The position numbers were made by a program, and so were the translations under genes. The notes under the pieces were generated by a model that saw nothing but the letters and a program-made list of their open reading frames with translations, was not told the origin of the DNA and searched no databases. This document shows, piece after piece, positions 17,119 through 26,024 of a stretch of 59,072 nt of DNA (the first letter of the stretch is position 1; every line of letters begins with the position of its first letter). The stretch lies in assembly GCA_902769705.1 (NCBI GenBank), contig CACXPX010000026.1:1-59072 (forward strand). Direction: 5' to 3'. Source of the stretch: an uncultured Prevotellaceae bacterium. Lineage in GTDB: Bacteria > Bacteroidota > Bacteroidia > Bacteroidales > Bacteroidaceae.

Positions 17119-18765
17119 TTACAGCTTTCGTTTGATCATGAAGAATCCAAGGCGGTGGGAGACGCCTTTGCGGTTGACGGAGCGCATGGAGTAGAGTCCG
17201 TCGGCGAGACGGCTGACATCGGCGGAGGTTCCCTTGTAGGGGCGTGTGGCGATGATTCTGCCTTTCATGTCTTCAATGGTTACGACATCGGCGTCGAGGG
17301 CGCTTTCTCTGGGGGGGAATGTCACGCGACGGCCGTTGCACTGGAGCATTTCCACATTTTTCGGAATGGTGAGGGCAGTCTTTTGCGTGTGGCTCTGCAG
17401 AGGCTGGCTCTCGTTTCCGTAGCGGTCCATAGCGGTTACTGCGAAGTAGCGGCCATCGGTGGGCTGGCTCAGGGAGAGTTGGGGCTCTGTGAGGCGTGTG
17501 GCCACCAGGTTGCGTGGGTCGCTGATGTCAACGGGTAGTGTGCGGCTGCTGTAGACATTGTACAACAGATAGGGGGCGTTGCTGGCATCGCGTGCGCCTG
17601 TCCACGAGAGACTCTTGAAGGAAACGCTGAGGCGCGTAGGGGGAGCAGGCGGCGTACTGTGCTGCCACGTCATTGGGGGGACGAGTGCGGGATGCTGGTC
17701 GAATCGGGATGCGAAGTCGTAGATGCCCTTGTCGTTGTCGGTGAAGAATTTACTACGGAAATAGGTGTGTCCCATGTTGTTCTGTCGCAGCACTTCCATT
17801 TCTCGCGTGATGGTTTCCAAGGTCCAGTTGCCTTCGCGGGGGTTGAGGAAGTAGATGCCGAGTCCGGGGGCTACGATGCGTCCGTGGCTGTGTTCGGCCC
17901 AGTCGAGGGCGAAGGGGAAGAATTGGTTGCCCTTGAAATACATCATGGGGAACAGCTCGTCCATCAGGCCCGCGCGCAGCCATCCCTGAGCGTCTTGGCA
18001 GACGGCGGTGTAGGCATTCCATCCGTTTGAGCGGTAGCGCGACAGGTCGTCGAACTTTCCAATGGGAGAACAACTCATCTTCACCCACGGTTTCAGGGTC
18101 TTCACGCGTTTGTTGATGGCGCTGACAATATTGGTGATGTATTGTCGCCCTTGCGTGCGCGAGACTTTTATTTTCCACGTTTCGGGATAGCGTATGTAGT
18201 CGAGGTGTATGCCGTCGATGTCGTAGTTTCGGGTGATTTCTTCGCAGATGTCGGCCAGATAGTTGGCTGTTTGCGGGTTTTCGGGGTTCATGAATCCGTC
18301 TTGCCCTATCTTGCGGATGAGGTTGGAGTGCTGTTTTCGGAGTTGCGTGCATCCTGCCGCGGTCCATTTTCCAATAGGGATGGTCACCACCCATGCGTGG
18401 ATTTCCATTCCGCGCCGATGACACTCTTCGACGGCGAACTGAAGGGCATCGTATCCGGGGCTCACTCCGGGCTTTCCGCTCAAGCAGCCGTCCCACGGTT
18501 CGTATTTCGAGGGATAGATGGTTGTGGCGCGTATGCGCGATTGCAGGAGCACGGTGTTGATGCCGCCTTTTTTCAGCCTGTCGAGTATGTCGCACAGCTC
18601 TTGCTTCTGCCGCTCAACGGCTTGTGGTGAGTTTGCAAAGGAGTGGGGCCAGTCGATGCCGCCTATAGTGGTGAGCCATACGGCTCTTACTTCGTGCTTG
18701 GGAGATTGTGCCCAGAGGGGCAGACATATTGTTAAAATGAGGAATATTATGGATGTTTGCTTCAT
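17119..18765 (-). CDS. Secreted GHL10-type glycoside hydrolase
   Basis: 548 residues with a signal peptide (MKQTSIIFLILTICLPLWAQ). The main domain (about 24-390) is a glycosyl-hydrolase-like 10 (DUF187) TIM barrel: EVRAVWLTTIGGIDWP, GINTVLLQSRIRATTIYPSKYEPW, GMEIHAWV, DGIHLDYIRYP and DELFPMMYF. Proteins with this domain are linked to cell-wall or glycan processing. A fibronectin-III-like region (about 400-470) and a C-terminal module ending DMKGRIIATRPYKG...LADGLYSMRSV follow; the end resembles a type IX secretion sorting domain. It has its own promoter, divergent from cstA. Confidence 0.85.
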   Translation of the reverse strand: MKQTSIIFLILTICLPLWAQSPKHEVRAVWLTTIGGIDWPHSFANSPQAVERQKQELCDILDRLKKGGINTVLLQSRIRATTIYPSKYEPWDGCLSGKPGVSPGYDALQFAVEECHRRGMEIHAWVVTIPIGKWTAAGCTQLRKQHSNLIRKIGQDGFMNPENPQTANYLADICEEITRNYDIDGIHLDYIRYPETWKIKVSRTQGRQYITNIVSAINKRVKTLKPWVKMSCSPIGKFDDLSRYRSNGWNAYTAVCQDAQGWLRAGLMDELFPMMYFKGNQFFPFALDWAEHSHGRIVAPGLGIYFLNPREGNWTLETITREMEVLRQNNMGHTYFRSKFFTDNDKGIYDFASRFDQHPALVPPMTWQHSTPPAPPTRLSVSFKSLSWTGARDASNAPYLLYNVYSSRTLPVDISDPRNLVATRLTEPQLSLSQPTDGRYFAVTAMDRYGNESQPLQSHTQKTALTIPKNVEMLQCNGRRVTFPPRESALDADVVTIEDMKGRIIATRPYKGTSADVSRLADGLYSMRSVNRKGVSHRLGFFMIKRKL

Positions 18766-18784
18766 ATTTCCAATAATTTTGGAA

Positions 18785-18815
18785 CAAAGGTAGTGATATT
18801 TTTTCGTTTTTCAAA
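18785..18815 (-). promoter_or_regulatory. Promoter of the GHL10 hydrolase gene
   Basis: On the minus strand TTTG (18815-18812), a 19-nt spacer and TACCTTTG (18792-18785), 20 nt before the start codon. It lies back to back with the cstA -7 element at 18825-18832, so the two promoters share about 20 nt of space. Confidence 0.75.
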
Positions 18816-18824
18816 TATTTTGTT

Positions 18825-18832
18825 TACTTTTG
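18825..18832 (+). promoter_or_regulatory. cstA promoter -7 element
   Basis: TACTTTTG lies 27 nt before the cstA start. No good -33 TTTG is seen at the right distance. Confidence 0.5.
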
Positions 18833-18859
18833 CAATAGTTTTTTGTAAAACGAAGAAAA

Positions 18860-20338
18860 ATGATTTCATTTACTATCGCCCTCGTGGCTTTAGTCGCAGG
18901 TTATCTCATCTACGGCAAATTCATCGAAAAGGTATTTGGCCCCGACGACCGTCCCACACCGGCCGTTTGGAAAGCCGATGGGGTGGACTACATTGTTCTG
19001 CCCAGTTGGAAAATCTTCATGATTCAGTTTCTGAACATTGCAGGTACGGGTCCCATCTTCGGCGCCATCATGGGTGCGAAGTTTGGTCCGGTGGCCTATC
19101 TGTGGATTGTCTTCGGTTGCATCTTTGCCGGAGCCACTCACGATTATCTGAGCGGAATGCTCTCCATCCGCCATGGAGGTGCCAACCTGCCTGACCTCAT
19201 CGGCCGCTATCTGGGAAACACGGCTAAGAACGTGATGCTGGTGTTCTCGGTGTTGTTGCTGATGATGGTGGGTGTGGTGTTCGTCTTCAGTCCTGCTAAG
19301 ATTCTTGGCGGCATTTGGGAACCTGCTTTCTTCACAGAGCGTTTCGGGCAGTATTTCTTCTGGATTATGGTGGTGTTCATCTACTATATCATTGCCACCA
19401 TGCTCCCCATCGATAAGATTATAGGAAAGATTTATCCGTTGTTTGCTTTCTCGCTGATTTTCATGGCTTTAGCTTTGATGGTTTGTCTCTTTATAAAGAT
19501 GCCGAACCTGCCAGAACTTTGGGATGGATTAGGTAATCGCGGAGCCGATTCGCTCGACTTCCATGCTCCCATCTTCCCCATGCTTTTCATCACGATAGCA
19601 TGCGGCGCCATTAGCGGTTTCCACGCTACGCAGAGCCCTTTGATGGCGCGTTGCGTGAAGAGCGAGAAGCAGGCACGTCCCATTTTTTATGGCGCAATGA
19701 TTACTGAGGGTATTGTCGCGTTGATTTGGGCTACGGTGGCCATGTATTTCTTCTACGACCAGCCCACACCGGGCTATCAGGTGATGGCTGGCGGAACCGA
19801 TGCCGTGAACGATGCTCCTTCGGTGGTCAACATGATTTGCAACGATTGGCTGGGCGTCTTCGGTGGCATTCTGGCTATGCTCGGTGTCGTAGCTGCTCCT
19901 ATTACGAGCGGTGATACTGCTTTCCGCAGCGCCCGACTGATTATTGCCGACTTCCTGAAAATCGAGCAACAGTCGTTGCATCGCCGTCTGATGGTATGCA
20001 TTCCGATGTTTGGAGCCGCTATTGCCTTGCTGGTTTGGCAGATGGCAGACGCGAAGGGATTCAACACGATATGGAGCTGGTTCGGATGGTCGAATCAGAC
20101 GCTTAGCGTCTTCACCCTTTGGGCTCTCACCGTTTATTTAGCCCGCCAGCAGAAGAAATATGTTGTCACATTGGTGCCCGCGCTGTTTATGACGACGGTG
20201 TGCTCCACCTTCCTTCTGATTTCCAACCAGGCATTCGGACTTAGCTCCACCGTCTCCTATACGGGAAGCGTATGTGTGTTTGTGATTGCGTTGGTGTGGT
20301 TCTGCATGTGGCACCGCAAAGCGATGAATAATAACTAA
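18860..20338 (+). CDS. cstA: Carbon starvation protein A
   Basis: Inner-membrane transporter of the CstA family (peptide or pyruvate uptake). 492 residues with many membrane segments. Diagnostic stretches include LNIAGTGPIFGAIMGAKFGPVAYLWIVFGCIFAGATHDYLSGM and ACGAISGFHATQSPLMARC. It is a short version compared with the roughly 700-residue E. coli protein, like other Bacteroidota members. The outer-membrane barrel gene follows after 17 nt and is probably co-transcribed. Confidence 0.93.
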   Translation: MISFTIALVALVAGYLIYGKFIEKVFGPDDRPTPAVWKADGVDYIVLPSWKIFMIQFLNIAGTGPIFGAIMGAKFGPVAYLWIVFGCIFAGATHDYLSGMLSIRHGGANLPDLIGRYLGNTAKNVMLVFSVLLLMMVGVVFVFSPAKILGGIWEPAFFTERFGQYFFWIMVVFIYYIIATMLPIDKIIGKIYPLFAFSLIFMALALMVCLFIKMPNLPELWDGLGNRGADSLDFHAPIFPMLFITIACGAISGFHATQSPLMARCVKSEKQARPIFYGAMITEGIVALIWATVAMYFFYDQPTPGYQVMAGGTDAVNDAPSVVNMICNDWLGVFGGILAMLGVVAAPITSGDTAFRSARLIIADFLKIEQQSLHRRLMVCIPMFGAAIALLVWQMADAKGFNTIWSWFGWSNQTLSVFTLWALTVYLARQQKKYVVTLVPALFMTTVCSTFLLISNQAFGLSSTVSYTGSVCVFVIALVWFCMWHRKAMNNN

Positions 20339-20355
20339 TTAAAATAAATAAGATT

Positions 20356-20868
20356 ATGGGTAAGAAATTTGTTGCAGTAGTTGCATTGATGTTGATGACA
20401 TTGTCGGCCAGTGCTCAGTATGTGAATTATCGCCAGACTCCTTTTGAGCAGGACAAGTTCTATATTGGGGCTTCCTTGTCGGGATTCGACCTGAACTACA
20501 ACGGCGATGATGGTTTCAACATGGGTGTTCGCGCCCAACTGGGATATATGCTGGCTGATAACGTGCTGGCGCATACTGGAGTGGATTATAACCACAATGG
20601 TTCGCATGCCATTCCCGACAGACTTTCCGTTGGTGTAGGCGTGCGCTATTACATTGAACAAAATGGTCTCTTCCTCGGCGTGAACGGCAAGTATGTGCAT
20701 GCCAAGTCCAACTACAACGACTTCATGCCTGGCGTGGAGGTTGGCTACTGCTATTTCCTGAGCCGCACGGCGACGATTGAGCCTGCCATCTATTACGACC
20801 AGTCGTTCAAGAACCATTCTGACTACTCAACCTTCGGGTTCCGTATCGGGTTCGGTCTCTATTTTTAA
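20356..20868 (+). CDS. Small outer-membrane beta-barrel protein
   Basis: 170 residues, signal peptide [20 protein letters not shown]. The mature part alternates polar and hydrophobic residues ([37 protein letters not shown]) and ends FRIGFGLYF with a terminal phenylalanine, the hallmark of an eight-stranded OMP barrel. Ligand unknown. Its stop overlaps the recR start (TAATG), so recR is translationally coupled to it. Confidence 0.85.
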   Translation: MGKKFVAVVALMLMTLSASAQYVNYRQTPFEQDKFYIGASLSGFDLNYNGDDGFNMGVRAQLGYMLADNVLAHTGVDYNHNGSHAIPDRLSVGVGVRYYIEQNGLFLGVNGKYVHAKSNYNDFMPGVEVGYCYFLSRTATIEPAIYYDQSFKNHSDYSTFGFRIGFGLYF

Positions 20869-21485
20869 TGGAGCAACAGTACCCCTCAGCATTATTGGAA
20901 AAGGCAGTTGCTGAATTCTCTAAACTGCCGGGAATAGGGCGCAGGACAGCCTTGCGCCTTGTTCTGTTTCTGCTCCGTCAGAGTGATGAGGAGGTTGACG
21001 GATTTGCGGGGGCTGTCTCCCAAATGAAGCACAGCATCAAGTATTGCCAGATTTGCCACAACATCAGCGATACGGATGTGTGCTCAATTTGTTCGGATGC
21101 GAGGCGCGATGTGTCGAAGGTGTGCGTTGTGGAGAACATTCAGGATGTGATGGCCATCGAGGGCACTCAGCAGTATCATGGCCTTTATCACGTGTTGGGT
21201 GGCATCATCTCACCTATGGACGGCATAGGACCGGCTGATATCGAAATCGACTCGTTGGTGAAGCGTGTAGAGCAGGGTGGGGTGGACGAAGTGATTCTTG
21301 CTCTCAGCTCAACGATGGAAGGCGACACCACGAATTTCTATATTTCACGCAAGCTTGAGCACACGAAGGTGGCTTTGAGTGTGATTGCGCGTGGAATCTC
21401 AGTTGGAAATGAATTGGAATATACGGACGAGGTGACACTTGGACGGTCTATTTTGAATAGGATTCCGTTTGGAAACAATCAATGA
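20868..21485 (+). CDS. recR: Recombination mediator RecR
   Basis: RecFOR pathway protein that helps load RecA at gaps. 205 residues: N-terminal helix-hairpin-helix ([14 protein letters not shown]), a Cys4 zinc finger (C60, C63, C72, C75), then a Toprim domain ([16 protein letters not shown]...[16 protein letters not shown]). Lacks nothing obvious. Start ATG overlaps the barrel gene's stop; the next gene begins three bases after its stop. Confidence 0.96.
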   Translation: MEQQYPSALLEKAVAEFSKLPGIGRRTALRLVLFLLRQSDEEVDGFAGAVSQMKHSIKYCQICHNISDTDVCSICSDARRDVSKVCVVENIQDVMAIEGTQQYHGLYHVLGGIISPMDGIGPADIEIDSLVKRVEQGGVDEVILALSSTMEGDTTNFYISRKLEHTKVALSVIARGISVGNELEYTDEVTLGRSILNRIPFGNNQ

Positions 21486-21488
21486 GAG

Positions 21489-21908
21489 ATGGAAAAAGTG
21501 AGGAAAAGGCTCTTGGCTGAGTTTTTTGTACCAATTATTATTTGTCTGGTCATCGTTGTCTTAGGCGAATTCAATGTCTTCCCCACGGGTGTGCTGACGG
21601 GTAACACACAAGTGGAGTTCGTGCTTTTGGCAGCAATGGAAATCATCACCATTTGCATGATTCCGTTGGCATTGCGGCTTTTCCGCTTCGGGAAGATTCA
21701 TAGCCAATTGGTGGAACAACGCGAACGCGGCTTGCAAAAATGGGGAACCATCAGGTTGGAGATGCTTACTGTGCCGATGGTGGTCAACACGTTGTTGTAC
21801 TATCTGACGATGAATGCCGCCTTCGGCTATTTGGCCATCATCCTTTTCTTGTGTATGTTTTTTGTTGTGCCAACCAAAGAGCGTTGTAATGCCGAGATAG
21901 AGAAATGA
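21489..21908 (+). CDS. Four-segment membrane protein, unknown
   Basis: 139 residues with four hydrophobic segments: FFVPIIICLVIVVLGEF, VEFVLLAAMEIITICMIPLAL, MLTVPMVVNTLLYYLTM and GYLAIILFLCMFFVV. The charged loop between segments two and three includes RFGKIHSQLVEQRERGLQKW. Found here between recR and a glycosyltransferase with a 4-nt ATGA overlap downstream. I do not recognise a function. Confidence 0.75.
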   Translation: MEKVRKRLLAEFFVPIIICLVIVVLGEFNVFPTGVLTGNTQVEFVLLAAMEIITICMIPLALRLFRFGKIHSQLVEQRERGLQKWGTIRLEMLTVPMVVNTLLYYLTMNAAFGYLAIILFLCMFFVVPTKERCNAEIEK

Positions 21909-23107
21909 TGAAGCTGGCGGTTGTTATTGTCAACTATAATGTGAAGCACTATGTGGAGCAATGCCTGTTGTCGTTACGTCGGGCATTGGTGGACATTGAT
22001 GCTGAGGTCTATGTGGTGGACAATCATTCGCGCGACGGCTCGGTGGATTTCCTTTCAAGCAAATTCGACGACATTAAAATCATCCGGTGCAACCATAATC
22101 AAGGCTTCGCACGCGCCAACAACATCGCCATCGGACAGAGCGAGAGCGAGTATGTGTTGTTGCTCAATCCTGATACCATCGTTGGCGAACACACCATCAG
22201 CGACACGCTGGCATTCATGGGCGCTCATCCTAAAGCAGGAGGATTGGGCGTCTGCATGCTAAAGGCTAACGGCGAGAAGGCTATGGAGTCGCGTCGCGGA
22301 CTTCCCACTCCGATGGTGGCGTTCTATAAGATGTGCGGCCTTTGTGCCCGTTTTCCGAATAGCAAGCGTTTTGGGCGCTATTACATGAGTGGGCTTTCGT
22401 GGAAAGAAGCTGCTCAGATTGATGTGGTCAGCGGAGCCTTCTTCTTGGCACGCCGTTCGGCTTTGAACCAAATAGGTTTCCTCGATGAGGATTTCTTCAT
22501 GTATGGCGAGGATATCGACCTTTCATACCGATTGCTGAAAGGCGGATTCGAGAATTGGTATTATCCTGCAAACATCCTGCATTACAAAGGTGAAAGCACG
22601 CAGAAGACGTCATTCCAATACGTGCACGTGTTCTACGACGCTATGCTCATCTTCTTCAAGAAGCATTATTCCCACTCTAGCTTGTTCCTCACCATTCCCA
22701 TTAAGATTGCCATATACATCAAGGCATTCGCGGCATTGATGAATATGCAAGTGGAGAAGATGAAGAAAAGTTTGGGATTCCGTACCGGTCGCCCAGCCGA
22801 CTCTCCTCTCTATGTGTTCTTGGGAAGCAAGGAGATGATTGCCGAGTGTGGGAAAATTGCTCGCGGAAACGGATTGCTGGCGAAATATGTTGAGCTGTCG
22901 GAAATGGAAAAGCCTGAAGGGCATTTGCCCATGTTGGACGAATTCAAGGCTTCGGACAAGCTGATATATGTCGTCTACGATGTGAATTCTTATACGTTTG
23001 AGGACATTTTCCAGCTCTTCTCAAGCCATCCTCTGCCCAATGTTTATTTGGGAACATATAACGAAATGACACATACGATAATCACCGATAACGAGATTTT
23101 GCAATGA
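21905..23107 (+). CDS. Family 2 glycosyltransferase
   Basis: 400 residues. The GT-A domain (about 1-260) has LAVVIVNYNVKHYVEQCLLSL, VVDNHSRDGSVDFL, the nucleotide-sugar aspartate pair region LLLNPDTIV (DxD-like) and FDEDFFMYGEDIDLSYRL, typical of rhamnosyltransferase-like GT2 enzymes. A hydrophobic helix (about 260-280) and a distinct C-terminal domain (about 300-400, LYVFLGSKEMIAECGKIA...) follow. Probably acts at the membrane in surface glycan assembly. Overlaps both neighbours by 4 nt. Confidence 0.88.
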   Translation: MMKLAVVIVNYNVKHYVEQCLLSLRRALVDIDAEVYVVDNHSRDGSVDFLSSKFDDIKIIRCNHNQGFARANNIAIGQSESEYVLLLNPDTIVGEHTISDTLAFMGAHPKAGGLGVCMLKANGEKAMESRRGLPTPMVAFYKMCGLCARFPNSKRFGRYYMSGLSWKEAAQIDVVSGAFFLARRSALNQIGFLDEDFFMYGEDIDLSYRLLKGGFENWYYPANILHYKGESTQKTSFQYVHVFYDAMLIFFKKHYSHSSLFLTIPIKIAIYIKAFAALMNMQVEKMKKSLGFRTGRPADSPLYVFLGSKEMIAECGKIARGNGLLAKYVELSEMEKPEGHLPMLDEFKASDKLIYVVYDVNSYTFEDIFQLFSSHPLPNVYLGTYNEMTHTIITDNEILQ

Positions 23108-23616
23108 GCCGGGATAAGATAACGCTCCGTGCAATGGAGCCCGAAGATTTGGAGCTGCTTTATCAGATTGAGAACAATCGCGAGTTGTGGGATGTGGGGC
23201 GTACAAATGTTCCTTATTCTCGTTATGCCCTTCGCAATTATATTGCCAACAGCACTTCCGATATCTACACCGACAAGCAGGTAAGGCTGATGGTCGACTC
23301 TTCGGAGCATGGCACTATTGGTATTGTGGATTTGGTGAATTTCGAACCGCAACACAATCGAGCAGAGATTGGCATCGTTATCCAGAAAGCGTTTCGTGGG
23401 CAGGGATATGCAACGGATGTGCTGAACCTCATCATCGAGTATTCACGCCATACCCTCCATTTGCACCAGCTCTATGCTTATGTGGCCAAAGACAACGAGG
23501 CGTCGACGAACTTGTTCCTTCGAATGGGCTTTTCGGCTTCGTTGGAATTGAAAGATTGGCTCTTTGATGGGAACTCTTATCATCATGCATTGATGATGCA
23601 AAAGATATTGAAATAA
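23104..23616 (+). CDS. GNAT-family N-acetyltransferase
   Basis: 170 residues, RimJ/RimL or spermidine-acetyltransferase-like. N-terminal ITLRAMEPEDLELLYQIENN; the acetyl-CoA binding motif is IVIQKAFRGQGYATDVL, followed by LHQLYAYVAKDNEASTNLFLRMGF. Last gene of the cstA-recR-GT2 run, followed by a strong terminator. Substrate not predictable. Confidence 0.9.
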   Translation: MSRDKITLRAMEPEDLELLYQIENNRELWDVGRTNVPYSRYALRNYIANSTSDIYTDKQVRLMVDSSEHGTIGIVDLVNFEPQHNRAEIGIVIQKAFRGQGYATDVLNLIIEYSRHTLHLHQLYAYVAKDNEASTNLFLRMGFSASLELKDWLFDGNSYHHALMMQKILK

Positions 23617-23621
23617 AAAAG

Positions 23622-23656
23622 ACCGATAAAGCATGAACTTTATCGGTTTTCTTTTC
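23622..23656 (+). terminator. Intrinsic terminator after GNAT gene
   Basis: A 10-bp perfect stem ACCGATAAAG/CTTTATCGGT with loop CATGAA, then TTTTCTTTT. Confidence 0.9.
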
Positions 23657-23665
23657 ATCCCTAAG

Positions 23666-23739
23666 CGGTGCGTACGAGACTCGAACTCGTGACCTCCTGC
23701 GTGACAGGCAGGCATTCTAACCTACTGAACTAACGCACC
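23666..23739 (-). tRNA. tRNA-Asp (GTC)
   Basis: A 74-nt cloverleaf. The acceptor GGTGCGT/ACGCACC has discriminator G, the anticodon stem-loop is CCTGC-CTGTCAC-GCAGG, and the T-loop sequence GTTCGAGTC fits. CCA is not encoded. An identical copy lies at 41165-41238. Confidence 0.95.
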
Positions 23740-23756
23740 TTGGATGTCTCTCTTGG

Positions 23757-23844
23757 CGGAAGGTGAGGGATTCAAACCCCCGATACCCGAAAGGGGTATA
23801 CCGGATTTCGAGTCCAGCGCGATCGATCACTCTGCCAACCTTCC
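23757..23844 (-). tRNA. tRNA-Ser (CGA)
   Basis: An 88-nt tRNA with acceptor GGAAGGT/ACCTTCC, discriminator G, and anticodon stem-loop CTGGA-CTCGAAA-TCCGG (anticodon CGA). It has the long variable arm expected of serine tRNA. Confidence 0.93.
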
Positions 23845-23929
23845 CTTTAAGCGGATGCAAAAGTAATAAAAATTCTTGAGAAACAAAAATTGCTTGTACC
23901 TAAATCTGCACTCTTAACAAATTTTATAC

Positions 23930-24517
23930 TTACTTGAAGCTCAATTGAGCCAATTTGTCGCGTAGTTGTTGTGCTTCTGATTGTCGGATGGATAGTTTCA
24001 CGGAGCAATTATTGTCATAATTCATAGCTACGATGCGCGGTGACATTTCTTTGATGATTCTCATCACGTCGTTCATCATCACGTAAGGGAAGTCGTATTC
24101 CACGATTTCCTCCACTTGTTGCATTGTGATTTCACAATGAGCGATAGCGTCAGCTGCTGCTTCACGATAAGCCACAATGAGGCCGCTAGTGCCCAGGTTC
24201 ACGCCTCCATAGTATCTCACGACAACAATCAGGATGTCGGAGAGTTCGTTCGAATTGATTTGTCCGAGTATGGGTTTTCCAGCAGTGCTTGATGGCTCGC
24301 CGTCGTCGTTGGCACGGAATTCTGAGCGTTCAGCCCCCAACATATAGGCATAGCACACGTGGCGCGCATCATAATATTTCTTGCGATATTGCGCCAACAA
24401 GGCCTTTATTTCGTCTGTGGTTGTTATATGATGGGCAAAAGCGAGGAATTTACTCCGTTTGTCGGTGTAATATCCCTCGCCAATTTTGTCGCTTATTGTT
24501 TTGTATTGGTCGGTCAT
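23930..24517 (-). CDS. YigZ/IMPACT family protein (UPF0029)
   Basis: 195 residues. The family core is visible: SKFLAFAHHITTTDE, YYDARHVCYAYML, RANDDGEPSSTAGKPIL and VVVRYYGGVNLGTSGLIVAYREAA. A smaller C-terminal ferredoxin-like domain follows (about 135-195). Homologues are linked to translation regulation, but the bacterial role is not settled. It lies 3 nt after the DUF1015 gene, so the two probably form an operon. Confidence 0.92.
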   Translation of the reverse strand: MTDQYKTISDKIGEGYYTDKRSKFLAFAHHITTTDEIKALLAQYRKKYYDARHVCYAYMLGAERSEFRANDDGEPSSTAGKPILGQINSNELSDILIVVVRYYGGVNLGTSGLIVAYREAAADAIAHCEITMQQVEEIVEYDFPYVMMNDVMRIIKEMSPRIVAMNYDNNCSVKLSIRQSEAQQLRDKLAQLSFK

Positions 24518-24520
24518 CCG

Positions 24521-25768
24521 TTATGAGAGCTTGTGGATAACGAGACCTGAGCGCAGTTTCGGCTCAAACCATGTTGCCTTTGGCGGCATGATTTTCCCAC
24601 TATCGGCAATATCCATGATTTGTTGCATCGAAACAGGATAGAGAGCCAATGCCGTACGCATTTCTCCATTGTCAACGCGGCGTTTCAATTCGCCTAATCC
24701 ACGCAAGCCTCCTACAAAGTCGATACGATTGGAAGAGCGCAGGTCTTTGATGTCGAGAATCTCATCCAGGATGAGTCGTGAAGAGATGTCAACGTCGAGA
24801 ACGCCGATGGGATCGTTGTTGTCGTAGGTTCCTTCTTTAGCCGTGAGGCTGTACCAATGTTGGTCGAGATAGAGCGAGAACTCGTGCAAGCGTGCGGGCT
24901 TGTAGATGTCAGTTCCTTTGTCTTCTACGATGAAGTTCACTTGCAGAGCAGCCAGGAATTCCTCCGACGACATTCCGTTGAGGTCTTTAATCACACGGTT
25001 GTAATCCAAGATGGTGAGTTGGCTTGCTTGGAAGCAGACGGCCATGAAATAGTTGTATTCCTCGTCTCCGTGATGATTGGGATTCAGCTTTTGCTTTTCA
25101 GCTCCCACCAAAGCAGCAGCTGCCGAGCGATGGTGTCCGTCAGCAATATAGAGACTGGGCATCTTGGCAAATTCCTCAGTAATGGTTTTCATGTCATCAG
25201 CATCGGAGATGATCCAGAACTGGTGGCGGAAACCGTCAATGGGTGCGATGAAATCGTATTCGGGTTCGGTTTTGGCGTATCGCATGATGAGCGAGTCGAG
25301 AACTGAGTTGTCGGGGTAGGCGAAGAATACGGGTTCGATGTTTGCATTGTTCACACGTACGTGCTTCATGCGGTCTTCTTCTTTATCACGGCGGGTCAGC
25401 TCATGCTTCTTGATGTTGCCCTTCATGTAGTCGTCAACGTAAGCTCCAACCACCAATCCGTATTGCGTCTTTCCGTTCATGGTTTGCGCGTAGATGTAGT
25501 AGTGGTCGTCCTTGTCCTGAAGCAACCAACCGTTGTCTTGGAACTTCTTGAAGTTCTCTGCGGCTTTCTCATACACGCGTGGGTCGTATTCGCTGGTGCC
25601 CACGGGGAAGTCTATTTCAGGTTTGATGATGTGGTAGAGGCTCTTTTCGTTATCGCCAGCTTCGGCGCGGGCCTCTTCAGAGTCAAGCACGTCGTAAGGG
25701 CGGCTCTCCACTTGCTCCACCAGTTCTTTTGGTGGGCGGATTCCTTTGAATGGTTTTACGATTGCCAT
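24521..25768 (-). CDS. DUF1015 family protein
   Basis: 415 residues, soluble. Starts MAIVKPFKGIRPPKELVEQVESRPYDVL and contains the family motif ADGHHRSAAAA (about 200) and SLYHIIKPEID. DUF1015 proteins in Bacteroidota are often found near serine biosynthesis genes and a kinase role has been suggested; that context is not present here. It has a consensus promoter upstream. Confidence 0.88.
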   Translation of the reverse strand: MAIVKPFKGIRPPKELVEQVESRPYDVLDSEEARAEAGDNEKSLYHIIKPEIDFPVGTSEYDPRVYEKAAENFKKFQDNGWLLQDKDDHYYIYAQTMNGKTQYGLVVGAYVDDYMKGNIKKHELTRRDKEEDRMKHVRVNNANIEPVFFAYPDNSVLDSLIMRYAKTEPEYDFIAPIDGFRHQFWIISDADDMKTITEEFAKMPSLYIADGHHRSAAAALVGAEKQKLNPNHHGDEEYNYFMAVCFQASQLTILDYNRVIKDLNGMSSEEFLAALQVNFIVEDKGTDIYKPARLHEFSLYLDQHWYSLTAKEGTYDNNDPIGVLDVDISSRLILDEILDIKDLRSSNRIDFVGGLRGLGELKRRVDNGEMRTALALYPVSMQQIMDIADSGKIMPPKATWFEPKLRSGLVIHKLS

Positions 25769-25826
25769 AATTGTTTTATTTGATGTTAATATTTTTCTTG
25801 TTCTAGCACTTTTCTATTAGAGACGG

Positions 25827-25858
25827 CAAAGTTAAACAAAAAAAATGAAATAACCAAA
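25827..25858 (-). promoter_or_regulatory. DUF1015 gene promoter
   Basis: On the minus strand TTTG (25858-25855), a 20-nt spacer and TAACTTTG (25834-25827) match the consensus, with a leader of about 55 nt. Confidence 0.8.
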
Positions 25859-25905
25859 CTTTTGAAACAATGTGAGTCGTGATACAAATCTTTTCTTCGC
25901 AAACT

Positions 25906-26015
25906 CTCATTGATGGCCTTTGACCTTCTCATTTGTGGCCTTTGACCTTCTCATTTGTGGCTTTTGACCCTCTCATTTGTGGCTTTTGACCGCCTCATTT
26001 GTGGTCTTTGACAAT
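25906..26015 (+). repeat. 22-nt tandem repeat array D, five units
   Basis: Five exact-length 22-nt units start at 25906, 25928, 25950, 25972 and 25994, consensus CTCATTTGTGGCYTTTGACC plus two variable bases. It lies between the end of the TerC-family gene and the DUF1015 promoter. There are no spacers, so it is not a CRISPR. The period is not a multiple of three, so it is not coding. Confidence 0.93.
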
Positions 26016-26024
26016 TATTGGCCA

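Noticed and set aside
16952-17194. 80-codon open frame on the plus strand
   Set aside because: It overlaps the end of the GHL10 gene antisense and has no coding signature.
23666-23844. Integration site at the tRNA pair
   Set aside because: No integrase, partial tRNA copy or foreign gene block is found next to either tRNA group.
25906-26015. Possible CRISPR array
   Set aside because: The 22-nt units are contiguous with no unique spacers, and no cas gene is present.
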